A stretch of DNA of 64,000 nucleotides from Solibacillus sp040273735 (GCF_040273735.1 NZ_JBELZM010000007.1:62001-126000), one strand, 5' to 3'; positions 50,120 to 57,341 are shown, counted from the stretch's first letter. Made by a program: numbers and translations. Notes: generated by a model not told the origin, from the letters alone.

Positions 50120-50422
50120 TTAGTGATTAATCATATTGTTAGCGCCAATTTCTTCATTTCGCGCTTCACTAATCCCATACTTTTTATCAATTTTGTCCCC
50201 AACAATCGCATTTACAAAAAGCAAAATAATGAAAGTAAACAAAGCTCCAATTGCCCCCATAAAGTAGTGGAACGGGAATCCCAAAAACTGAACATCGGTT
50301 AATGAGTCTGCAAGCGCTACCATAACAAAAGACACTAAAAACCAAATAACAAAATAAATAGCCATGTACGTATTTTTCTCACGGAAATAGGCATCAGCAA
50401 CTTTTTTGTCGATTTTTTTCAT
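50120..50422 (-). CDS. DUF4212 small subunit of the sodium:solute symporter
   Basis: A 100-residue protein with two membrane segments (residues 20-42 and 50-75), starting MKKIDKKVADAYFREKN and including FPFHYFMGAIGALFTFI, the DUF4212 core. It is encoded 16 bases before the symporter gene, as in most genomes with this pair. It is thought to be an accessory subunit; direct evidence is scarce. Confidence 0.88.
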   Translation of the reverse strand: MKKIDKKVADAYFREKNTYMAIYFVIWFLVSFVMVALADSLTDVQFLGFPFHYFMGAIGALFTFIILLFVNAIVGDKIDKKYGISEARNEEIGANNMINH

Positions 50423-50445
50423 CTAGACCTTCTTTCTTCAAATTT

Positions 50446-50622
50446 TTATCGTAAATCAAAAATAAAAAGAATTGTTTCCTTTAAAGGAAGCGGTACTAAA
50501 ATCACCTTAATAACCATTAAAATAATAAGTCCTATTATAGGAAAGGTGAGAGCGATGAAACGTTTTTTGATTAGTCCATAAGCAAGACAGCAAACGGAGA
50601 AAAGAATAATGAATAGAAGCAA
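50446..50622 (-). CDS. 58-residue hydrophobic protein at the head of the symporter operon
   Basis: A 58-codon frame starting at TTG (50622), directly after an in-frame stop and six bases after AGGGGG. It encodes two hydrophobic segments (LLFIILFSVCCLAYGLI, then FPIIGLIILMVIKVILV) joined by KKRFIAL, and ends LFIFDLR. The stop is 23 bases before the DUF4212 ATG, and its own ribosome binding site AGAAGG follows. The spacing, site and composition point to a real small membrane protein co-transcribed with the symporter. I do not recognise a family. Confidence 0.65.
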   Translation of the reverse strand: MLLFIILFSVCCLAYGLIKKRFIALTFPIIGLIILMVIKVILVPLPLKETILFIFDLR

Positions 50623-50746
50623 CTAATTCCCCCTAAGTCTCCAAGTTTTTTTAATGTATGTTGAAAATGTCCAGGATAAAACGACTATAGAATAAAAAAA
50701 TCAGTTAAGTAGTGATTACTAAAACAGACAAGCATCTAAAATTAAA

Positions 50747-50784
50747 ACCACCTAGTACATTGATAAATCAACGTTCTAGGTGGT
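50747..50784. terminator. Terminator-like hairpin next to the leftmost att-like site
   Basis: ACCACCTAG pairs with CTAGGTGGT around an inner stem ACGTTGAT / ATCAATGT, with A-rich and T-rich flanks. It closely resembles the hairpin downstream of rlmH at 59610-59646. Confidence 0.75.
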
Positions 50785-50795
50785 ATTTATTAAAA

Positions 50796-50817
50796 CTGCC
50801 CAACTTATGATATGGTT
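50796..50817 (-). repeat. att-like site 4 (rlmH 3'-end motif)
   Basis: On the minus strand the sequence reads AACCATATCATAAGTTGGGC. It shares AACC-TATCATAAGT with the 3' end of rlmH (AACCTTATCATAAGTAAGTG) in the same orientation. A related terminator hairpin follows on both at almost the same distance (21 against 22 bases). Confidence 0.65.
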
Positions 50818-50898
50818 TATTTACTCTTTTATCGAATATGGTTTCTCTTATAAACCTAAACACAGAATACATAATTATTAAAGATTCGAAGGTTTACT

Positions 50899-51042
50899 AT
50901 GTTATATTGGAATAGTAGTAAGCGACCATATATTTTTGACATCGAAAATGTTAATTTAAGATTGTTAAATCAGCATTATTGGGTGCCAAACCCATTAGAG
51001 TTCTTCAGGAACAAAGAATTCTACCGCAGCATCTCCAAGTGA
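50899..51042 (+). CDS. Possible 47-residue open reading frame
   Basis: ATG six bases after GAAGG opens a frame MLYWNSSKRPYIFDIENVNL that ends FRNKEFYRSISK inside the left arm of a strong terminator. It may be a small gene or the 3' remnant of a larger one. The terminator supports transcription on this strand. I do not recognise it. Confidence 0.35.
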   Translation: MLYWNSSKRPYIFDIENVNLRLLNQHYWVPNPLEFFRNKEFYRSISK

Positions 51043-51058
51043 GATGCTGCCTTTTTTA
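51025..51058 (+). terminator. Strong terminator between the small plus-strand frame and the histidine kinase
   Basis: GCAGCATCTC-CAAGT-GAGATGCTGC is followed by six T on the plus strand. It is directed against plus-strand transcription but could also serve the kinase gene. Confidence 0.88.
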
Positions 51059-51076
51059 TTGCGGAACCGCATCTAT

Positions 51077-52666
51077 TTAAGATTGCGGCAACCAAATTGT
51101 AAAGGTTGTCCCTTTTCCCTTCTCACTTTTTACATTTATTCTTCCTCTATGCAATTCAATAATGTGATAACTCATCGATAATCCGAGTCCCAATCCATTT
51201 TTTTTTGTTGAATGAAAAGGAGTGGTTAGTTTTTCCAACGTATCTTTATCCATTCCAGATCCATCATCTCTTATTATAACTTCAACTTCATTATCAGAAT
51301 GACCTTGATCGATAGCAATTGATATATTGCCGTCAAAGTCAATGGCATCGAAGGAATTTTGTAGAATGTTTAGAAATACCTGCTTGATTTTATCCTTATC
51401 TATATAAACCTTATCCTTAAAAGAAGCCTGATAAAGGACCTTTATATTTCTAATTCTAAATTCATTTTCCATTAACATCAAAATATCTTCCATAAGTTCA
51501 TGTATACTCACTCTGGATTTAGAGACTTCTTTGTCATCCGGTTTAGCCATCATCACAAATTGCTGAACAAGATTTTTTATTCTTTCTAATTCACTGAAGA
51601 TAATTCTAAAATATTCTCTTTGCTTGTCATTATCAGTTTTTAAATTTTCCTTAAAGACTTCTAATAAACCTATGATTGAAGTAAGAGGATTTCTAATCTC
51701 ATGAGCAAGTCCGGCACTTATCTTTCCTATTGCTGACAATTTCTCACTTAGCATAAGTTGTCTTTCTAATGCGAGTCTTTCTGTAATATCTCTAAACTGG
51801 CCAAATACTCCATTTATTTGGCTAGATTCATTATAAATTGGAAATGTGTCAAATAAATATGTTTTATTGGAAATGGATACCTCAATATCTTCGTACTTTT
51901 TACTCCCTCTCAAAACATTTTCCATGTATCCGCCGATTACTGCAATTTCTGTAATTGAGCGATTGCATATTTCTTCTTTACTGCAAGATAATACTTTCTC
52001 AGCAAAAGGATTTATTTCAACTATTTTCCCTTCCTCATTGGCCATAATAACCCCGTTTCGACTGTTTTCCATTAGCACTTGATTTAAGACTAATAATTTC
52101 TTATTCTGCTGCTTTACTCTGACCTCACGTTCTATCGAATCTACAGCAGATTTAAGTAATCCTGAATGGAAGGAACTTGCATGATGAGCGGCCATCATCA
52201 CTGAAATAGTCCCGCCTATCTTACCTGAAGAATTAAAAGGTACAGAGAAACAAGCACTTTCATGTAAACAATGGAAGAAATGGTCTAATCCAATAAGCTG
52301 GACAGATTCCCCCATTTTTAATGCCATTTCAATGGAATTCGTTCCGACCTCCTCTTCTATTAATCTAATTCCCGGAGTTAACCCTAACGACTCAATTTGC
52401 CACTTAATCATTTCATCTCCGTACAATTCTATAATGTATCCTTCATGATCAGTGATAACGATTAAAACAGCTGTCCCATCTAGTTCGGCTATTAACTTCG
52501 TCATAAATTTCCTTGCTACGGAAATGGTATCATCAAGGCTCCTCTTCTTTTGTACCAACACACTTTTTGACAATTCCCCTCCAGGAATCGGAAGTTCATA
52601 AGGATTCATATTTCTATTAAGACATCTTTGATGCGAATTATATATATATGTATTTCTAGTTTCCAT
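51077..52666 (-). CDS. Orphan PAS-domain sensor histidine kinase with AcoR-like GAF input
   Basis: A 529-residue protein without membrane segments. Residues 1-190 contain a GAF-like input domain with EEEVGTNSIEMAL and HESACFSVPF, the form found in AcoR-type sigma-54 activators. A PAS domain follows at about 200-300 (NGVIMANEEGKIVEINPFAE). The HisKA domain has the phosphoacceptor His near residue 317 (GLAHEIRNPLTSIIG), and the ATPase domain has N-box NILQNSFDA and G-boxes DDGSGMD and GLGLGLSM. It resembles the soluble sporulation-type kinases of bacilli (KinA/KinE style). No response regulator is next to it, and its start lies only 14 bases from the assembly gap. Confidence 0.85.
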   Translation of the reverse strand: METRNTYIYNSHQRCLNRNMNPYELPIPGGELSKSVLVQKKRSLDDTISVARKFMTKLIAELDGTAVLIVITDHEGYIIELYGDEMIKWQIESLGLTPGIRLIEEEVGTNSIEMALKMGESVQLIGLDHFFHCLHESACFSVPFNSSGKIGGTISVMMAAHHASSFHSGLLKSAVDSIEREVRVKQQNKKLLVLNQVLMENSRNGVIMANEEGKIVEINPFAEKVLSCSKEEICNRSITEIAVIGGYMENVLRGSKKYEDIEVSISNKTYLFDTFPIYNESSQINGVFGQFRDITERLALERQLMLSEKLSAIGKISAGLAHEIRNPLTSIIGLLEVFKENLKTDNDKQREYFRIIFSELERIKNLVQQFVMMAKPDDKEVSKSRVSIHELMEDILMLMENEFRIRNIKVLYQASFKDKVYIDKDKIKQVFLNILQNSFDAIDFDGNISIAIDQGHSDNEVEVIIRDDGSGMDKDTLEKLTTPFHSTKKNGLGLGLSMSYHIIELHRGRINVKSEKGKGTTFTIWLPQS

Positions 52667-52679
52667 TTTATTAAGTCCA

Positions 52680-52689
52680 NNNNNNNNNN
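52680..52689. other. Assembly gap (ten N)
   Basis: Ten N mark a join between two contigs. The true distance and content are unknown. The promoter and ribosome binding site of the histidine kinase abut it. Confidence 0.99.
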
Positions 52690-52949
52690 TTTACAATTTT
52701 TCGTAAGTTATTCTATCCAACCTATTAAGAGTACCATTATTTGTACTTTTAGGTGTATGTGTTTATAAAAGTATAATAATAGAGATTCTATTATTTTTAA
52801 TTGCAATTATCTCATTGGATATTCTATCAATGTCTCTTACAGAAAGCCTCTCTGCTTAAAAAGTTTTTCACTACTGTATAATACGCTTCTCCGTAACGAG
52901 TATAAGTGCGGTTACGTCTACGTTTATAATAATGAAAAGGAGTGATAAC

Positions 52950-53349
52950 ATGCTTGGAAAAAACATAGAAAATCAGCTAATAAATTTAATTCAAACTAAA
53001 ATAAATCCAGATTCAGGATATTGTTCGGTTCATTTGCAAAGGGAACAAATCGCGATGATGCGATATCGACTTAGCTTATTTCAGCAATGAGCTGTTATCA
53101 TTGTACGAACGTTTTTTGCTTACAGGCAAATGGCTGAAATAGCAGGGCGAGAAGTAGATTAAGTTGATCTATAACAAATTGATACAGTTTTTACGTTTCA
53201 ACCACAAGGAATACCTATATATTCAAGATGAAAATGAATTTATGCGACAAAAAATGCGAGGATACAGTATATTGGCAACATTAAATAAGCAACGTGCAGG
53301 CATAATTGAAAGTATTAAAGAACGGGGAAGTGTTTTTAGCGATGAATAA
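52950..53349 (+). pseudogene. Degenerate gene, unknown family
   Basis: A strong ribosome binding site (AAAGGAGTGATAAC) precedes ATG at 52950 and a 46-codon frame (MLGKNIENQLINLIQTKI, ending SLFQQ). The neighbouring frame then continues with sensible protein sequence (DIDLAYFSNELLSLYERF, LLTGKW) and stops. A third piece at 53164-53349 encodes NHKEYLYIQDENEFMRQKM and RAGIIESIKERG. This looks like one helical protein gene of roughly 130 codons broken by at least two frameshifts. I cannot identify it. Confidence 0.5.
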
Positions 53350-53385
53350 TGTATTTTATAGATTTTACGAAGGTAGTGTTACAAC

Positions 53386-53712
53386 TTGAAGCATAACTAT
53401 TTTAAGTTAAATGAAGATGATATTATAAGTATTCTAAAAGATTACTTACTTACTCAACTCGATTACAATCAATCTCAAGGAAATCTGGCATTAGTTCAAT
53501 CTGAAAATAATGAGATTCAATTAATCGCAGCGTTTGGGGAAGCTAGCGATGACTCTATTCATAAATTAGATTTAAAAAATTTAGCGAGCACTATACCTTT
53601 AAATGGACCTATCTCAGCATTAATGGATGAATCTCAATTTAATTTAAACTCGCCTGAAGCAAAAACAGCACTTGAAAAATTTATAGAAAAACTAGAAAAC
53701 GAAGGAATCTAA
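53386..53712 (+). CDS. Hypothetical acidic protein, 108 residues
   Basis: A TTG-started frame (MKHNYFKLNEDDIISILKDY, given here with the initiator as Met) preceded by GAAGGTAGTG. The protein is acidic, with alternating helix and strand character (LALVQSENNEIQLIAAFGE) and no known motif. It ends in a strong terminator whose left arm encodes the last residues ENEGI. It lies inside the island between att-like sites 3 and 4. Confidence 0.5.
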   Translation: MKHNYFKLNEDDIISILKDYLLTQLDYNQSQGNLALVQSENNEIQLIAAFGEASDDSIHKLDLKNLASTIPLNGPISALMDESQFNLNSPEAKTALEKFIEKLENEGI

Positions 53713-53733
53713 CAGGATTCCTTCGTTTTCTTT
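53695..53733 (+). terminator. Terminator after the 108-residue gene
   Basis: GAAAACGAAGGAATC pairs perfectly with GATTCCTTCGTTTTC around TAACAG, followed by TTT. Confidence 0.9.
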
Positions 53734-53746
53734 ATGGGCTGACTTT

Positions 53747-53769
53747 CTTATGATACGGTTCACCTTAAT
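53747..53769 (-). repeat. att-like site 3 (rlmH 3'-end motif)
   Basis: On the minus strand ATTAAGGTGAACCGTATCATAAG matches the end of rlmH (ATTAAGGGTGAACCTTATCATAAG) with one missing base and one substitution; only short pieces are quoted here as GGTGAACCGTATCATAAG. It therefore keeps a longer piece of the rlmH 3' coding end than the other copies. An inverted TAAGTGCGGT lies beside it at 53775-53784. Confidence 0.65.
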
Positions 53770-53812
53770 TAATGTAAGTGCGGTAAAAATATATTTAGCG
53801 TACTATTCTTAA

Positions 53813-54361
53813 TTAGGCAGATATTTTAGATAGACGCTTTTCTTTATACACTAAACCTTGCGCTAATAAAGCCGCGCCAATCATTTGCATCACTATTTTC
53901 ACAAACACTTGACCAACTATAGCTGCAGGGACGGCTACCCAAGGTATAAAGCCCGCACCAATCGGACTTAATCCTACAACTACAAAAATAACTGAATCTA
54001 ACAAGCCTCCTACAATTCCACTATAAAACACGCGCCACGCCATCGGTAATTTTAAACGTGTATATATTTCTGTATCTGTCGTTTCTGCTACTAAAAATGA
54101 CAACGCTGAAGCTGCAACGATGACCAATGTATCTCCTAATAAATAGGACACCACTGCTGATAATACTAACGCTAAGAAAATAAAGGCATATGTCTTTTTG
54201 CGGCCGTATTTATTTTGAACTATGTCGCGGAAAATAAATGTCGCACCAATAAAGAATGAACCCATCGGTACAATAAACATTCCAAATTCAAGTGGCATAA
54301 ATCTCGCTGTTACGACATTTGCCGCAACAATTGATATTAAATAAAGTAAAACTCTACTCAT
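53813..54361 (-). CDS. VUT family queuosine precursor transporter
   Basis: A 182-residue protein with about five hydrophobic segments. It has the VUT signature IVPMGSFFIGATFIFRDIVQNKYGRKK and SFLVAETTDTEIYTRL, cited here as FIFRDIVQNKYGRKK. Members of this family (YhhQ type) import preQ0, preQ1 or queuine. It is the last gene of the queuosine unit, ten bases after queC, so it probably salvages the same precursors. Confidence 0.85.
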   Translation of the reverse strand: MSRVLLYLISIVAANVVTARFMPLEFGMFIVPMGSFFIGATFIFRDIVQNKYGRKKTYAFIFLALVLSAVVSYLLGDTLVIVAASALSFLVAETTDTEIYTRLKLPMAWRVFYSGIVGGLLDSVIFVVVGLSPIGAGFIPWVAVPAAIVGQVFVKIVMQMIGAALLAQGLVYKEKRLSKISA

Positions 54362-54370
54362 AAAATCCTC

Positions 54371-55024
54371 CTATCTTAACGATTGTGCATAAGCTTCCAT
54401 TCCTTGCAGACGAAGCTTACATGCCGGACACTCCCCGCATCCATCCGCTATTATTCCGTTGTAACATGTCAATGTTTTTTGACGTACAAAATCAAACGCA
54501 CCTAGCTGATCCGCTAAAGCCCATGTCTCTGCTTTATTGATCCACATGAGTGGCGTATGTATAACAAATGATGTATCCATTGATAAATTTAATGTGACAT
54601 TTAATGATTTTACAAAGGCATCGCGACAATCTGGATAGCCACTAAAATCGGTTTCGCATACACCTGTCACAATATGCTTAGCGCCAATTTGGCTTGCTAA
54701 AATCCCTGCGAATGATAAAAAAACTAAATTACGACCCGGTACAAATGTAGATGGGAGCTCGCCTTCCTCTCCTTCATTTATTTCGATATCGTCACGCGTT
54801 AAAGCATTCGGTGCTAACTGATTCAAAAGCGACATATTTAAAACATGATGTCGTACGTTCAATTCCTGTGCAATATGTTTAGCGCATTCGATTTCTAGTG
54901 CATGTCGTTGTCCATAATCAAAAGTTACTACTTCTACCTCTTTAAAGTTTTTTAAAGCCCAAAACAAACACGTTGTACTATCTTGTCCGCCACTAAATAC
55001 AACAACGGCTTTTTCATGCTTCAT
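54371..55024 (-). CDS. queC: 7-cyano-7-deazaguanine (preQ0) synthase QueC
   Basis: A 217-residue PP-loop enzyme with VVVFSGGQDSTTCLFWAL at the N-terminus and a C-terminal zinc site in CYNGIIADGCGECPACKLR. It converts CDG to preQ0 with ATP and ammonia. It lies between queF and the precursor transporter on the minus strand, downstream of a preQ1-I riboswitch. Confidence 0.96.
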   Translation of the reverse strand: MKHEKAVVVFSGGQDSTTCLFWALKNFKEVEVVTFDYGQRHALEIECAKHIAQELNVRHHVLNMSLLNQLAPNALTRDDIEINEGEEGELPSTFVPGRNLVFLSFAGILASQIGAKHIVTGVCETDFSGYPDCRDAFVKSLNVTLNLSMDTSFVIHTPLMWINKAETWALADQLGAFDFVRQKTLTCYNGIIADGCGECPACKLRLQGMEAYAQSLR

Positions 55025-55069
55025 TATTTTTCCCCTCTCTTTGCATGCAAAATTTATTGAATAAAGAAA

Positions 55070-55570
55070 TTATCGATTATCAATTTTTTCAGGATATAAA
55101 TCATGATTCATTAAACGATAGTTTGCTATTTCTTCATATTTCGTACCTGGACGACCGTAGTTACACCACGGATCGATTGAAATACCCCCACGTGGCGTAA
55201 ACTTGCCCCATACTTCAATATAGCGAGGATCTAAAAGTTTAATCAAATCATTCATAATAATATTTACACAATCTTCGTGGAAATCACCGTGGTTTCGGAA
55301 ACTAAATAAATATAATTTTAATGACTTACTTTCCACTATTTTTTTATCTGGAATATATGAAATATACATCGTTGCAAAATCCGGTTGCTGCGTAATCGGA
55401 CAAAGACTTGTAAACTCTGGGCAATTAAATTTTACAAAATAATCACGGTTTACATGTAAATTGTCGACAGACTCTAATACTTCTGGTGCATATGCAAATG
55501 TGTAATTCACATTTTGATTCCCTAATAACGTTAAATCCTCTAATCCTTCTGTTTGGTGACGACCAGACAT
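55070..55570 (-). CDS. queF: NADPH-dependent 7-cyano-7-deazaguanine reductase QueF
   Basis: A 166-residue unimodular QueF. It has the nucleophilic Cys in FTSLCPITQQPDFATM and the family motif VESKSLKLYLFSFRNHGDFHE. It reduces preQ0 to preQ1, which marks the pathway as tRNA queuosine synthesis and not DNA 7-deazaguanine modification. The ribosome binding site AAGGAGG is the 3' arm of a hairpin followed by seven T and then ATG. Confidence 0.96.
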   Translation of the reverse strand: MSGRHQTEGLEDLTLLGNQNVNYTFAYAPEVLESVDNLHVNRDYFVKFNCPEFTSLCPITQQPDFATMYISYIPDKKIVESKSLKLYLFSFRNHGDFHEDCVNIIMNDLIKLLDPRYIEVWGKFTPRGGISIDPWCNYGRPGTKYEEIANYRLMNHDLYPEKIDNR

Positions 55571-55612
55571 AAAAAAACCTCCTTAAGTTAATACCGTAGT
55601 ATTCCAAGGAGG
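55571..55612 (-). promoter_or_regulatory. Terminator-like hairpin enclosing the queF ribosome binding site
   Basis: On the minus strand CCTCCTT pairs with AAGGAGG, enclosing an inner stem AATAC-TACG-GTATT. Seven T follow and then the queF ATG. The 3' arm is the ribosome binding site itself. It can be read as a second terminator or as a translational switch below the preQ1-I riboswitch. Confidence 0.55.
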
Positions 55613-55650
55613 GCTAGCTGTAACGACTATAAACAAACTATTAGAGGCAT

Positions 55651-55748
55651 AAAAAAAGCCACATCCGATATGGACATGGCGTAATATACATGTATCCATA
55701 GTTTTTTATAGAGGGTATCAGCTATGAACCTCTCCTGAACAACTCAGG
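55651..55748 (-). promoter_or_regulatory. preQ1-I riboswitch upstream of queF-queC
   Basis: On the minus strand the aptamer (55735-55696) reads AGAGGTTCATAGCTGATACC followed by CTCTATAAAAAACTA. This is the preQ1-I consensus: P1 stem, C/T-containing loop and A-rich tail. It is preceded by a small hairpin (CCTGAGTTGTTCAGG) and followed by an intrinsic terminator (GCCATGTCC / GGATGTGGC plus seven T at 55680-55651). preQ1 binding should lower expression of queF, queC and the transporter. Confidence 0.92.
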
Positions 55749-55853
55749 TATTTCATTGTTTTTCATTTTATTATATATATTGTCATATGTAAATTAATAT
55801 TTCTAAAATAATTTGAACTTACTTAAGATTCCCTATCATTTTACTGTCCTGAA

Positions 55854-56582
55854 TTACACGCCTCTTTTATTTCCCCATATGAGAGTATGCAGCTGTGGAA
55901 GAACTTTAACATCGTTTAATTGTTCATCCATCATCACTTGATCAATGAGCATTTCATACTTTGCCAATAGATAGTTTGCTAATTGTCCTGTGTCTAAAGA
56001 GGTAATGTCATCATTTCCGACTTGTAAATAAAATGGGGTGTCTGGGTATCGTCGATGTACTTCTTTTGCATACTCATAATCCTCTTGATTAAACACGACG
56101 ATTTTTAGCGACACGTGCTGATTCCCATTTTGAATTTTCAACTTCTCTAAAATATGGGACAGCATCAGAAAATCTGTTGTCATGCCTGAGCTAGGTGGCT
56201 TTGGTGAAATTGTTAATTCATCGATATCGTATAGCCAATCCTGCCACTTACTTCCTTGCGTCTCTACCCCAATTTTTATATTATTTTCTTTCAAAATCGC
56301 AGTCAGTGCACCTAGGTTGAAAAGAAGAGCTGGATTTCCTCCTGAAATGGTGACAAACGAAAACCTGTTTCCACCAAGACGTTTTAACTCCGCCCATATA
56401 TCCTCCGCTGTCATTTGCTTGATTAAATGCTTGCCGCTGCCATCCCATGTAAATGATGAATCGCACCAAGAACAGGCATAGTCACATCCAGCTGTGCGTA
56501 CAAACATCGTCTTCTGACCTATTACCATACCCTCACCTTGAACTGTAGGACCGAAGATCTCGATTACAGGGACTTTACTCAA
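55854..56582 (-). CDS. queE: 7-carboxy-7-deazaguanine synthase QueE
   Basis: A 242-residue radical SAM enzyme with the cluster motif C-x3-C-x2-C in GCDYACSWCDSSFTWDG, and GEGMVIGQKTMFVRTAG before it. I place the start at TTG (56582), which overlaps the queD stop; longer frames begin inside queD. It converts 6-carboxytetrahydropterin to CDG. The stop at 55854 is followed by the second riboswitch-controlled unit. Confidence 0.95.
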   Translation of the reverse strand: MSKVPVIEIFGPTVQGEGMVIGQKTMFVRTAGCDYACSWCDSSFTWDGSGKHLIKQMTAEDIWAELKRLGGNRFSFVTISGGNPALLFNLGALTAILKENNIKIGVETQGSKWQDWLYDIDELTISPKPPSSGMTTDFLMLSHILEKLKIQNGNQHVSLKIVVFNQEDYEYAKEVHRRYPDTPFYLQVGNDDITSLDTGQLANYLLAKYEMLIDQVMMDEQLNDVKVLPQLHTLIWGNKRGV

Positions 56583-57048
56583 CTTCCATCCATTCCCTTC
56601 TTGCTTCAGCATAGCTCGTAGGCGTTTCATATAGCTTAACAAACTCTACACGTGCGCCATCATAACGTTGCTCCTTTTGCAAAGCTTCACTTAACCTTTC
56701 ATAAATCCAAACAACGATATTTTCAGCTGTTGTATTCATCGGTGGTAGCGTTTCATTGATATAATGATGGTCCAAGTGCGTTTCGATTTGTTGCTTCCAA
56801 ATTTCCTTAATATCCCCAAAATCAATCATCAATCCTCGATCATCCGTATAGCCGCTCAAGCCTAAAATTACACGATACGTATGTCCATGTAAATTTTTAC
56901 ACTTTCCCTCATAGTTATGTAAATGGTGCGCGGCGTCAAACGTAAACTCTTTACTCACAAGCACCCGTTTTGAATGATACTTTAATTGACTTTTTTTTAT
57001 ATCTACATCCATTTTTTGTAGCTTATCGACAATTCTAAAACCTGGCAT
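56575..57048 (-). CDS. queD: 6-carboxytetrahydropterin synthase QueD
   Basis: A 157-residue member of the T-fold family. It has zinc ligands in FDAAHHLHNYEGKCKNLHGHTY (given here as DAAHHLHNYEG and CKNLHGHTY) and the catalytic Cys between them. The N-terminal 30 residues are an extension before the usual domain start, ending KRVLVSKEF. It makes CPH4 from dihydroneopterin triphosphate. It is the first gene of the riboswitch-led queD-queE unit; folE is not in the window. Confidence 0.95.
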   Translation of the reverse strand: MPGFRIVDKLQKMDVDIKKSQLKYHSKRVLVSKEFTFDAAHHLHNYEGKCKNLHGHTYRVILGLSGYTDDRGLMIDFGDIKEIWKQQIETHLDHHYINETLPPMNTTAENIVVWIYERLSEALQKEQRYDGARVEFVKLYETPTSYAEARREWMEVE

Positions 57049-57084
57049 ACGTTAAAATCCCCTCCACATATAAATATAAAAAAA

Positions 57085-57121
57085 CTCCCTCGTAAAATGT
57101 TTCCGACACTTTCCAAGAGAG
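57085..57121 (-). promoter_or_regulatory. Second hairpin in the queD leader
   Basis: On the minus strand CTCTCT pairs with AGGGAG (one mismatch) enclosing AAAGTGT / ACATTTT, followed by seven T. It has the same layout as the hairpin before queF, but here the ribosome binding site (GTGGAGGGG) lies further downstream. Confidence 0.5.
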
Positions 57122-57162
57122 GTTGCTATGAATCGTTCTATTAAAACATATGAATAAAACAT

Positions 57163-57263
57163 AAAAAGCCATGTCCTATATGGACATGGCGAATTGTCAT
57201 GTTTCCATAGTTTTTTATAGAGGGTATTAGCTATGAACCTCTCCCGTTTTACTTCGGGTGTTA
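57163..57263 (-). promoter_or_regulatory. preQ1-I riboswitch upstream of queD-queE
   Basis: The aptamer (57244-57205, minus strand) reads AGAGGTTCATAGCTAATACC then CTCTATAAAAAACTA, almost identical to the copy at 55696-55735. It is followed by a perfect terminator stem GCCATGTCC / GGACATGGC with T run (57190-57163). The two leaders are paralogous, so one probably arose by duplication. Confidence 0.92.
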
Positions 57264-57323
57264 TTGTATAAGATTATAATATATAAGTTTCCGGAAGATT
57301 TCAAATGTAATTCCAATAAAACG

Positions 57324-57341
57324 GCACTTACTTATGATACC
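57324..57341 (-). repeat. att-like site 2 (rlmH 3'-end motif)
   Basis: GCACTTACTTATGATA (plus strand 57324-57339) is identical over 16 bases to the stop-codon region of rlmH at 59661-59676, in the same orientation, and both are flanked by an A-rich tract on the left. It separates the queuosine block from the alcohol dehydrogenase block. Confidence 0.7.
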
